Below are positions 1 through 11,960 of a stretch of 64,000 nucleotides of DNA, piece by piece. Location: positions 18,530,261-18,594,260 of the forward strand of contig NC_086360.1 of NCBI RefSeq assembly GCF_036324505.1, written 5' to 3'. The position numbers and the translations under genes are program-made. The notes under the pieces are model-generated. The model ran no database searches and was not told the origin of the DNA. It saw only the letters and a program-made list of their open reading frames with translations. Numbering within the stretch: position 1 is the stretch's first letter; each line of letters starts with the position of its first letter. The DNA comes from Eleginops maclovinus (taxonomy: Eukaryota > Chordata > Actinopteri > Perciformes > Eleginopidae).

Positions 1-994
1 CAAGATTTTGGCCCTCATTGTATGTTTTGTGCTACGATCATCTCTTGTTCATGAAGCCATGCCCGAATAAATGTTATTGTGGCTATTGCCTCAAATCCCA
101 CTTGAACACTAGGCGTAGAGGCATTTGCATGTTAGCAATGAATGGATTTGAGGGAAGCCAAGTTTGCACATTGTACCTCAGAGTCACAGCGTTTCAGCAG
201 AGAATGACACTCCATTCCAAGCAACAAGTACTCACACGATACACTGCTTGTAAACCAGGGAGCAGGAGACCTCCAGTTTACATCTTGGAGACTTGGAAGG
301 TGGCAACATAGTAGATGTGAAGTTATTCTCCTTGGTCCCTGTGCAAGACCAGCTAATTAAATACTAAGGAAGGAATAAAATCTTAATGAGAAACACAAGC
401 TTGTTTTGGTGTTTGGCACTGACCAGCTCCCTCTTATTAGGTGTACTTGCCCATATGTGCTTGGGTGAAGTGCCCATTAGAGCCTTCCCTAATGGATCTT
501 CATCCGTGGCACTGAGATGCTGGTAGAATGTACATTTCCGTAATTTCCAGACTTGGCAGATGAACGGGCCTTGCTATGAAATTTTCCAAAGCCACAATAA
601 ATATTTTATGCAAATTAAAATTAAATTCTTTGCTTAGTTTGAGCAATTCTTCCTGTAAGTAGTGTTTCCGTGAAGGAGATTACAACATTTGCTGGTTTGT
701 TTATAATTTAATTTTTTATGTTGTGGCTGGCGGTGGGGAAAGACAGAACACCTGTGAGTGTTTATAATGTCCCATCTCCCTCACAGCTGCTCCTTTTCAA
801 AACACCTCACTGGTGCAATAATTTCATAAAATTTCATGATTTACCATCTGGTAGACTGAGCTATAAGCACATGCAATAAGCATTTGTATGGCGCCGGTCC
901 CAGAAAGGTACAATAACTGTATATTTTAACTTAATGGCTTTTCGGGGCATGCAAATTTCCACAGAGCAGATTGCAGAGATGCTACAATGTAAGT

Positions 995-1052
995 CTGTTC
1001 CCGTCTGTCTGCCTCTGTCTCTCCCTCCCTCTCTCCCTCACATCCCCCTCCT
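995..1052 (+). repeat. Polypyrimidine tract
   Basis: A CT-rich low-complexity run dominated by CTGTCT and CTCCCT units, with no gene signal around it. Confidence 0.6.
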
Positions 1053-1189
1053 ATACAGTACATGCTTTCCCTATCACGCACTATAAAACATCCACACACA
1101 GCAGCCCTCTATTGCTTCTGTCTATGACTGTGAAGCAGCCCATGTCAAAAATCTAGATATCAAACTCTGGAGAATGGGAGACACAGTAG

Positions 1190-1400
1190 GAGGTACAAGC
1201 AGATTATTTTCCTTTTAGCATCTAATGTCTCTGCATTTGGGTAATTAAAATGATTACTACAACAATTACACCAAGTAATTAGAAACTAATTACACTGGCA
1301 TTTTTTGTGATTACAGGAGCAGATGAAAATAGTGTTCAAAATTAAATTCATTGCATATTCATGGAAATGAAATTAAATAGTGCTGGGTGGATGAGATAAT
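1190..1400. promoter_or_regulatory. Candidate conserved non-coding element with TAATTA cluster
   Basis: Three TAATTA homeodomain cores fall within 51 bp (1242-1247, 1276-1281, 1287-1292) in DNA free of repeats. Enhancer function is inferred from motif density alone; cross-species conservation was not tested. Confidence 0.3.
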
Positions 1401-1954
1401 AGAAGCTCAGAGAATGGTGTTCGGAGGGGTTTGGTGAACCGTCTGTGGCTAATGCTCTGAACAGGCATTTTGTTAAATCAGTGATAATCTTTTAATGGCT
1501 TTAAAAAAGAAGTTCATATTTAGAATGCTGTCAAATGCACTAAAGGGTGTGATGCTTTTCTTTTTCTGCCTCTTCTCTATGGCTCTGGGAATGATTAAAC
1601 CTTTCAGCTGTACAGCACAATAGAAAACATTTAATCATTATCTTCTCAAATGAAGGAAGAAGCAAGAGTCTTTATGCCTCCTTTATGTTGCTTCATGCAC
1701 AATGATTAAATTAAATATCCATTCCCAAATTCATTTTTTTTCCTCTGCGCATCGTCTTCTTTCTCTGCGAGCCCTTCCTTTCTCTCTCTCCTCCCCCCCT
1801 CCTACCTCCCATCTATCGACAATAGTCAGGGCTTTAGCTGCTGCCATGATCGTGTAATGAGATTCTTCAGATTAAATAGATTTCCTGTTAAACTTGGGGC
1901 TTGGTAGATAGGGTGTCAGGAATGAATGGTTATTAACATTTAAATATATCACAG

Positions 1955-2033
1955 AATAAGAGAGAGTGGGGTGTGAGTGAGTGAGTGGAGGCGAGGGAGA
2001 GAGATAGAGAGACAGAGAGGGATGGGAAAAAAA
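1955..2033 (+). repeat. Purine-rich tract with GAGT and GAGA repeats
   Basis: GAGAGAG, GTGAGTGAGTGAGTGG and GAGAGAGATAGAGAGACAGA units form a low-complexity purine-rich stretch. Confidence 0.6.
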
Positions 2034-4702
2034 CAACAATATGAATTTTTCATTGTTATCGAGTATGGATTTTCCTCTTCTCTAGATTTCTGTAGGAGCT
2101 GATGAAACCAAAGTAATTAGAGAGACACAAGTGGGGCACCTAACAGTCATTACAGCAGCGAGAGAGCTCATTGTTTATGGAGTAAAGCCAATACAGCTTC
2201 ACTGGCTGGAAAAGTATAAAGTCCATTCTTGTTTATCTTCTATCCCATGCCTGTGCTGTAGGTTATTACACAATATTAACAATGTAAATTCCTCTTTCTG
2301 TCTGGCTTGTGATGGGATTCATCGTGAAATTGATGGTCTTGTGATCTATCACCATCTTGTCAGCTTTTTTCATATTTCACTGTTCCTCAAAGAGAGCATG
2401 AACCTGGAGATGGAAGTGAGAGTGATTGTACTTCAGTATCAAAACTTGACTGTGATGGAGAATGACAGCATTTGTCTTTGTTAACGCCATATTGGAATGC
2501 TAATAGATATTATTACAGCTATACAGAGCGCGGATAAAAATCGAGCCGTGCCACTAGACGTTGTAGGTCATTACGTGTCAATCACAAGTGCTATCATAGG
2601 TAGTCTGAGGGGTGACTAACTGATGGTGTGTTATAGAGCAAATACTGTCAACTGCAAGATAATAAATCAAGAAATATACTTATTTTTCACTGCAGTTATT
2701 GCCAAAGAAAGACATTTATACAATCTCCTTTATATCACATGAATTAGAGACCATATGAAAACGAGCAAAATTAAAGGAGCGATATTTATTTAGGTAATAT
2801 ATTATTATTGATATTGAATAATTTATTTTTTGCTTAAGGAAGTATTGTACAACTTTATCGGGAGATCAGGGGAGGGTCAGTCAGCAATCTTAACTTGTTT
2901 GTTTTAAACTCAATTGACGGCTATATTTTACATTGTTTTGTTTGTTTCACGCATTTCAAGCAAATGTATCAACGTATTTACATATTAGGGTTTTAAGTCA
3001 ACTTTGCCTTCTTCTAAGGATTACATTTCAAATGAATTGTGATGATAATGTCTTTCTTTAAATATTGTGGGGAGGTTAAGCCTTCCTCTCTGTCACAATC
3101 AATCAATATTTATACAGTCTTTTCCCAAACATTATCACAGATGGTACAAAATACTCTATTTATACAATATTTTGACAGACTATAAAAGACAGACTTTCCA
3201 TAAGCCAGGCACGTCAGCAAGTGGACAGGTGTGCTATTTACATAACACTGTGACTGTCTGGCGAGCAGTCTGTGTAAGTAAATGTCACATATCGGCTTCA
3301 CTTGAAGTCTAGCAGTCCCAACTGACATCTGACATCCATCAAAATTGAGTCCGGTCCAGTCTGTGATGTGTCTGTGTCCGCTGGCATCGTTCATTGAGTA
3401 AATAGCAGGTTTGGTATTTGATCCAAACTGGTTGAAAAGTAAATATTGCCTCTGATATTCTCCTCTGTCATTCTGAAAAATAATGTATTCTGGCTACAGA
3501 AGGGGAGAAAGAGAATTACATGGTTTATCTTTTGTGGCATTGCTTTTAAATGTAAGACCATACCCAAACGTCACTCTATATAATAAAACGCCTATCCATT
3601 AGTTTTCACTTATTTTAGTGGCTGGCAAAACCAGTTACCATCTTTTAACTTTCTCTAGACTATAATACATATTGGGAAATGTTTTTCTAGCTTAGAAAAT
3701 GAAAGCTAAATGTTGACATTATGTACATTTAGGTTCGATTATAGAAATAGTTGACAATTGTTTTAGAAAGTGTTGTGCATAATTTAAAGATGTGCAGTAT
3801 ATCACAATACCCCGAACAGAGTTAACCAAAACACACTTGGAATCATTAGTTTCCACCAGTGATATAAGCTACAGTAAACTGTAAACTACATTGTTATCAC
3901 TGTTGGATGAAAAAAACCTCCAAGTCTAAGTCCTATGTACGTGACACTGATTGGACTGACGATGACAAAGCTGCAGGATTCATCTCTTTGTGTTGCTGAG
4001 CTGTAGACTGTTGTCAGAAACTCTTGAATTATCAAACAAACAAGACAGGAGAGGCGGCTTGCCTTCCCTGGAGTTCAGCGCACTACAAGTCATCCTTCAT
4101 GCTGGGCCAGTCTGGCTCTGTGAATGTGGAAGCAGGTGTGGTGGCAGGACAGTGGAAGGCCCCTCTCCGGCTTTGCCTTCACTGCTGCCCACTTGTTAAT
4201 GACTGGGCTGTGTGAAGCTGGTCCTTTGTGTACACTGTTATAAAGCACTCAAAGCCTCCAGGATGGCAGAAAGCTCACTCCTTGGCCCCAGGGCACTCTA
4301 TGGAGAATAAGACACACCTCATGCTTTGTTTTCCTGCTCCACGGGATCCCTTACCAGAGGAGCGCCAGATAATAAAAGGAGCAGTGTGTCTGTTCTTTCT
4401 GTTAAACTATACCTCAGATTACACATTCTCTCAGGTAAAGATATTTGTTTTTTATTTTCGTGTATTGTTTTTGATTTGTAAATATTACATATTAAAAGTA
4501 AAGTATTTTACTAGCAATTAAGTATTTAGTATTAAAACATGGAATATAATTACTGGTGACTGCTCTCTAGATTGGTCTTGACAGATCCAACAAACTCAGG
4601 TAGTGCAGTTTGAATCACACAATTTGTGTTCTTTTTTTTTTTATAAAATAAGACTTCAACATTGTTGAGTCAATATAATGTAAGATAGGAAGCTATCTTC
4701 AA

Positions 4703-4910
4703 TAGCAGTTAGCCTAGCATAGCATAAAGATAGAACAGAAACAGGGTAAAACAGTAAGCTTGGCCCAGCTTAAAAGTTATTCGAATATTTAATTTAATCA
4801 CTTGTTGGATTAACTTTTTTTTATTTTTTAATATTGTGTTTTTCTGATGTTTTGAAATCAGTTCTTGTGTCCGCTTTGCAAAGCTAAGCTAATCTTAGCT
4901 AAAACTGCAC
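4703..4910. repeat. Degenerate teleost interspersed repeat (TTAGC.TAGCATAAAGA type)
   Basis: GTTAGCCTAGCATAGCATAA followed by AGATAGAACAGAAACAGGG at the left, and AAAGCTAAGCTAATCTTAGC near the right, resemble the two ends of a common fish repeat (TTAGCTTAGCATAAAGACTGGAAACAGG-like). The middle is AT-rich and diverged, and no target duplication was identified. The family name is not certain. Confidence 0.45.
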
Positions 4911-7900
4911 ATACAGTATGCTATTCACAGGCTTGTACGTATTTTGTCTTGAGATGTAAGAGCTCAATCTTCTCCTTTTAATTCATAGGAAGAAACTAAA
5001 TCAGTATAGCTCACAAAATGGCAACGACAATTTTTAAAGGCAACGTTTTTGTGGTATGTCGGAAGACAGACATGATTAGCGACTACCTCATAAACATTTT
5101 TGAGCATTAAGGATTCATTTTGTTCAATTTCTTTTCGCCTTTCCTCACCTAGAAAGTGTTTCCCATGTATTTTGATATAATTTGCTCTTCGATACAAACT
5201 AATGACTCAAGTTAGACCTATGCTGGTGAATCAATAACGGCAAATTTCACAAAGATATGTTCAGGTGCTAAGAGTATAAAGTATAGATATGATTTCCAAA
5301 CTGTACATTGCCCTAATTTTTCTAATTTCTTTTTGATCGATAGGAGTTTGCTGTACAAGTTCATCAAGTTCAACTCTGGTTAACCTACTGGTTTTCCATC
5401 ACAGACCATCTTTCCCGAGTTTATTCAATTTATAGTTAGGCTCTCAGAATTACACCCATACATTCATTTGACATTGCTATCAATATTTATCGCATTTATC
5501 ACACAAACATACAGGATTTCACTGGTCAGTAACTGAGACAATAAGACTGCAGACCAAGAACTCATAATATTTTGGTTCCAATTACTATTGATTTTACAAT
5601 TGGTTTCGAGCAGGATGTTGTTTTATTACTAATATATTTAATGTGCAAATCAATAAGAACACTTGCTCGGCTCATTCATGGGAAGGCCGTAAAATCAAAG
5701 ATGTGGACTTCAAACAGCTGCGTTTTGATTCTTCCAGTAAATGACTGCAGCAGATGCAGAGGAATCATTGACTGAACACACGTTAGCAAACTATTATCTT
5801 TACAACATACACACATTGGCTAAAAGATGTGCGTTTGGGAGTAGGTTAGTATGTTGACACATGTTTAAAGAGCATTGTGACTATATTGGCTTGTAGCAGG
5901 GACTAACAGAGAGCCAGCTGTGGGGTTTATCTCAACAAAAGACCGTCAAATGTAAGTGCAATTACTGCCACAAGCAATAAAACAGCCACTGCATTCCATA
6001 GCAACGGTGAGAGGGCGCCTAGGAACCTGAGCGCTCTGCCGGCCTTCCCGTGTGGGCCTCACTTTGAGTGATGACGGCACAACATGATGGAGTAAGGCAC
6101 AGAGAACCAGACCATGTGGAGTACATTTATAATCTGTAATTGATAATGTAATAAAGGCTGTGAATAGGCTCAGAGTGACTTCTCGTTCCCAGTCACTGTC
6201 ATGGCGGTTTTGTGTTTTTCATGCCTGGATGGGGGTTGCTTGGCTATGTGGGTTCATTCTACCAAAATTACCAGCGCTTCTCTCTCTATTGCTCTCCTTT
6301 CTGTCAGCCCGCTCTTTATCACAGACCACCTCTACCTCTTTTTTCGCTCCATGGCCTGTGTGACATGAAATTGACATGTATGTTCGGAGGCAACATGATG
6401 CTATTGAGCTGTGATGTAAAGGTAGCTACCAGGCTTCCTAAATACATCCATGCTAGAGCGGGCATGGAGCAGGGGAGCGGGCAGGCAGACCGACACCGCT
6501 GGGCTAAGCTCAGCTGTAGGCTTGTTAGATCAAATGAAGCGCTCCATGCTTCTACACCAGCAAGGTCAGGCTGGGGATCTGTAGTGGAGGAGGTCACGTG
6601 ACCGTGTGGGATTTGAGGCTGCCGAGATGGAAGTCAACATTTATGAAAGCTGACAATGATTAACCATGCAGGGGTATTGTCACTATAGAAGTGAAAATAT
6701 GGACTTTCAAAGGGTCCATTGGAGTGACACAATACATGGCGCTGTTATGTAATTGGAGACATTTGGATAAGATGCCTGGGACATATAAATGATCATTAAA
6801 AAGGAACGGCGCACAGCTGTGTGAGTGAGTGGCACACATTGCCAATGGACTCTTCAGAGGCTGCTTGCTACTTGACAGTGTGTCTCACTAAAGTGTCGAG
6901 GTTGGGGGGTGTTGGTTGTAGGGCTCTAAAGTGAGATGGAGGTGCACACTGGTCAAATCGAAGGGTAAAGTGGTAGCTTTGGCTGCACTCCTTCCTAATG
7001 CCCTACGGCACCTCCACCATTAGCATTCCCCACTGCGACTTGAGTTCATAAGACTAATGGAGTTGCTACCTGGGGACATTAATTGTGCGTGACACCACTC
7101 GGGGGCTTTTGTGCACTCACACTAATATCACTGCGCCTGCCTGACAAAGCGCCCGAAAAGATTACAAACAAACCCCAAATAACTGCCAGTGTTGTGTTGC
7201 TGTTTGACAGCAGAGTATGTGTGAGTTTGGAACATAAGTGTGTGGGTGGAGGATTTGGGGGTCGGGGTGGCTAAGGTTCACTTACAGGATGTTGTACAAC
7301 CTGAAGAGCCAAGAGACATGTTAAGGAAAAAATGGGCGTCTTACTTAAGTGTATGGACGACTTCATCATCGCAAGACAACTCCCTGACAGTGTTACGGCA
7401 CGCATCAAACTTCTCCTCTAGCTGTGACACATACATGACATCATCCAATAAAAAGGCAGGCCTGGCCGTAAGCAAAGTCTGCATGAAGCCCCCCAGAGTG
7501 TCTTCAATCCACAGGGCCCAGCAGGCAGGGGGTAATGGAGGAGAAGGGCTTCTGTGTCTGTAAAAGTTAAAGTATATTAATGTTCACGGAGACATCAGTT
7601 TATTAGGACCACCTGTACAATAAAACGCTATACATGAAATAAATCTTACTGTACCTTTGTGAGGATTACGGTGTTTTTTGTTGATACTGCATCAGTGATT
7701 CAACTGTATATTCTAGACTGCCTGGCACTGGTCTTTGTTCAGCAACATTTACATAAGGAAGCAGAATATGAGTATTTAACACCTTTAGTTTGTACACTTG
7801 TTTTGAAATGTTAATAAACCGTTTGTTCTCCAAAGTTTAAATGGCTCATGTATTTTTTTATTTACTAAATATACATAGGACATTTACAAATGTGTGGAGC

Positions 7901-8519
7901 TGCACATACTTGATGGCATAAAACATTTGAATCACTATACACTATATACTAAGGAAACTTGCAAACAAACTAATACAGTGTTTAGACATCTAGCATTAAA
8001 ACAATTAGTTTAGTGTCAACAGAAAAGAGTTTTACTCCTTAGTAACAGTAGAAATTAAGACACATCAGTCGTGTTTTGTTTCAAATATGTGTAAGGTAAA
8101 CTAATTATTAGGAATTTCTTTCACTGTCGATACACTATCAAAACTAAAGGGAACAACAATGAGACACTGAAACATTAAAAAGAAGTAAAATACTGGGAAT
8201 TATAAATGCTATAATTATCCAAACTTAAAGGTTTAATGAAAAAGTTGCTAAAGAATGTGAACATTTTTAATCACAAACTTAACAAAACATTTAATTTTAG
8301 AAAATGATAATAGAAAAGCGCCACTTTTAGCTAAGAGCAGGGCAAAGGCTAGAGGCCTCTCTCCAGAGAGTCAAACCAATTTTCACTTCCATAATTACAT
8401 TTGTATTTACATTAGGACGTGGAAAGTTGATTTGTCATTTGTGATCCACTTTTTTTTCCCTCCCATGTCCATTCTCTTCATCACTGGCACGAAAATCATT
8501 ATCCCCTTTTGTCACAGCA

Positions 8520-9020
8520 TGTACTAGCAAGCCACAATAAAGCAAGAGTCATGTAATGAATGTCAAAACTATTTCCATCAGATATGGTGAAATATGGGTT
8601 CAGAAGACCCATTCAAAGAGATAATATGATAATTTGATTTCTCAGATAGGCTGAACGGAAATGCCTTGTCTGGACATTTTGAAAAGCAGAATCCATTACT
8701 TATTCTTAATTCACCCTGGCATAAATTAAAGGATTTCTGCAGGCCATTAACTCATCCATTAATACCCAGGGTCAAGATTATTGAAGCCCGGGGTAAGGCA
8801 ATATGAAGGGCTATTTCTTCAAGATGTGTCATCTAATGATTACAGTAGGGTTCTGAATCCTCTGCCATTAATTGTAAAATGATCTCCTCCTTTTGCTCCA
8901 GATAAACAGCAGGGAAAGATAATAGTCACACGGTTAGATAATCCTGTTGCAAAAAATTAATTTCCATTTCATTTGTTTTGTTATGTTTCAGGCAATTTAA
9001 TGGCCGCGGTGGATTGTTTT
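8520..9020. promoter_or_regulatory. Candidate conserved non-coding element
   Basis: A 500-bp low-repeat segment rich in TAAT, GATAA and ATTAA words, including CCATTAACTCATCCATTAAT and GTCATCTAATGATTACAG, ending at a GC-rich GGCCGCGGTGG patch (9002-9012). It resembles vertebrate developmental enhancers in texture only. Confidence 0.3.
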
Positions 9021-10559
9021 GGAGGATATGAAGTGAAAGAACAGGGGAAACTACTGAAAGGAGGTATAAAATTAGGTTTGTGTCAGCACAAAATAGAAAC
9101 CCGCTGAGCTATTTTTAATTTGGAGTGTTGGAGTGTATGATGAAGGTGGCTCCAAATGCAGAGGGGTATGAAGAAATGAAAAACATGGTGCAGAGGCTCC
9201 ACGTGTGCACAAATTGCTGTCCCGCTTGCCACCGTAGTCATAATATATACTTGTGCTAATTTGTTTCATGTGTCCCCGCAGTGAAACACAATTGTCACAC
9301 AATGTGCTTTTCACTGCGGTTTACTGAGAGCTGTAGATTTGTTCCAGAATAGATGGAGTCAAAAGCTTTGTGTATCTCTGTAAGCTGTAGAAATATGCTC
9401 AGGTGCTCATCAGCTCGATGTGGGACCTGTGTAAAAGAAGATGAAATTAAGGCAAATAAAAATCATATTAAAGAATATTACAGCCTAACAGCCATTAGTC
9501 TACAGCTTCCTGTCAGCTTTTGATGGATTCCTCACTTAGTTCAATGAATGGTCTAATGACATTGATAAAATCACTTGCAACCAAACAGAAAGCCAGTGTA
9601 ACCCACTGATGCATGCATGATACGGGGAGCAAATTCACTTAAAATGTTTACAATTATTCATGCTTCCCAAATTTTTTGATACAATATGTACGTCTTGAGA
9701 GATGATGAAATGCATCCCCCACAAAGAGGAACACTGTGCATTAAAAGCAGCTTATATTCCCCCCACTTGCTCCCAGGATCTGCAGCCACACTCTGACATA
9801 CTAAGGGGAATTAATTTTACAAGCAGGGAGTTCCTCCTTATTGCTTCCTGGTAGTGCCGAGGCGTCTGGCTTCAAAAATGATCCTGACACACACATGCAC
9901 AATAGATGAGCTGTACGGATGCTCACAGCCCATGAATACAAAGCCGGACCTGCAGCCGGTGGAGTTGAGTAGAGTGGAAATCCTTCAGTATTCACTGACC
10001 TCTTTGCTTTTTCATCCTCTCTCAACTATTTTTCTAGTTTGGGGAAAACACTTTCTATCAATGTCAGGTTGGGCAAGGATAAAAACTCTCTACTAGCGGA
10101 TTAGCTGTCTGCCTGCCCTCGCCGCTGCACCCCAGCAATAAAGCACAGGCTTGCACAGCTCCCTTACCTTTAGCTTGAAAGCTGAATTGGGAATTGGATT
10201 TATTTTGTTTCATAATTTTAGCAGACAATGACTCCCACAGTGATAGAGTATCACGTTGCGATCAAGCAGGTTACCCCGACACAGAGAGGATTTACAATGG
10301 TAGTTTAGAAATTATTGGCCAAAAGTAGGGGCTTTTCTTTTTGAGGAGAAGCTTTAAAGACAGAAAGCATATAACATTTCCTTACCTTTTATCACGCACA
10401 CTATATGCGAATGAATTCTCTCTGCTTGTTTGTCTTCAAAAAGTAGTACTGAAACGTATAAATAAAATGACATATTTCCCTGCACCCTGCAACGTGACAG
10501 TGCAAAAAGATATGAAACCGTTCAATCTATTTAATTAAGACAGCTTAGTAGTGGCACCC

Positions 10560-10750
10560 GGTTGCAGGGTGTTTAAGCTAATTACAGTATTAATTACAAC
10601 ATTAATTAAATGACATAATTGCCTTTCAAAACAATGACTCCTGTATCCCTGGTAAGGTAAAGGGTTAATTTACTGTGGAAGCAGGCATGCATTATTTACA
10701 TGCTTGGATGAATAATACATTTAAGAAGTGGGCTTATAAATTTACTGGCA
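10560..10750. promoter_or_regulatory. Candidate enhancer with three TAATTA sites at 12-bp spacing
   Basis: TAATTA occurs at 10579-10584, 10591-10596 and 10603-10608, exactly 12 bp apart, followed by CATAATTG at about 10615-10622. The first two 12-mers are TAATTACAGTAT and TAATTACAACAT. This may be a tandem repeat relic or an array of homeodomain sites. Confidence 0.35.
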
Positions 10751-11389
10751 CAAAGAAAGAAAAGCTTAGTAGCTAAGAAAGGCTGATTTAAATATCTGTC
10801 TTAAATGAATATTTCTTTGAGTTACGGTCACATCACAGTGGGGTAAATCTGTTTGTTGCTATCTGTGGGGGCTCAGGGGAATACATTTCCCTGTGTAAAG
10901 AAATCAAATGTGTAATTTCATTATTCCTAAAGCTGTGTATACATTCAGTGCTGTATGATGAATTAAAATATTATTTGCAAATGTTCTGTTGGATATAGCT
11001 TCTGTAACTCTGTGGAAATGCACAGAGTTTGACAAAAATATGATTAGGCATCATCTATATCTTGATATGCTCGGCCAAGTATAGTATTAAATGTAGAATT
11101 CCCTTCAAAATCCATCCACTGCAGTTGTTAGTGTTTAATAAACTTTTACATCTGGTGTATTTGTATCTTGGGTATTTGAGGTTTACAGTAATAGAGGAAA
11201 ATATTGATATATGTGTATATAAAAAGCAAAAGCTGGCTTTCCAAAGACTGAAGAGGTAAACATACACACACAAATAAAAATGAGTAAAAGGTGTGCGCTG
11301 TGAAGGTACCACGCTGAGCCAAAAACACTTTCAATTTCCATGGAGCACACATATGAAGAAAAAAAATTACATCTCAGTCTGACGAGTGA

Positions 11390-11960
11390 CTAATCAAGGC
11401 GAGCGAAATGGTGCTGCAATAAATTACTCCACTGTGAAATAAACCACACAAACAGACTGATGATAATAAATGTAAATTATTTCTGGGGAGAAATTTTCCT
11501 GGTACATGAGTAATATGAACCATCAGGAAGGAGTCTTCCTTAACATTAATTACAGAAAATGACAAGTGAGCTGACAAGCAGGAAGGCTCATTATCTGAAA
11601 ACATATTCACAACTTCGCAATTTGCGCAAGATGGACTCCAGCTAAATTAATCTCCTTTCTTTGCATGAGCCCCTTCTAATTTTCATGTTATTAACAGGTT
11701 TGCAGTATCACTCAGTGCTTGTCACCCTAATCAGGTTTTTCGGCGTGTTCGGGAAACCGTGGTGTCATTTGAAAAGGATCAGGCCTCATAATGTGCTCTC
11801 CATCACGCGTCTGAATCTACAAGGTTGCTTTTAATAAGGTTCCTTAATCATTTCTCCTTTTTGCTCAACTTTTGGCCTGGTTGGCTTCTATTATCACTCT
11901 TTCTATGGAGAGGCACCATTATAGGAAGAGCTGACTAATCTAAGAACAGGAAGCATGGAA
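11390..11960. promoter_or_regulatory. Candidate conserved non-coding element
   Basis: A low-repeat segment with AATAAATTACTCC, ATGTTATTAACAGG, a CpG-containing GTTTTTCGGCGTGTTCGGG patch (about 11736-11754) and CTTTTAATAAGG. No ORF of interest and no repeat signature. Assignment rests on texture only. Confidence 0.25.

Larger units (their letters stand above)
1..8519. other. Intergenic stretch, no gene seen
   Basis: No ORF here resembles a known protein and no RNA gene was recognised. Contents noted: octamers ATGCAAAT at 608-615 and 949-956, the TAATTA cluster at 1190-1400, pyrimidine and purine tracts, a PBX/MEIS-like TGTCAATCA at 2576-2584, and the repeat relic at 4703-4910. The rest is AT-rich unique-looking DNA. 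Confidence 0.6.
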
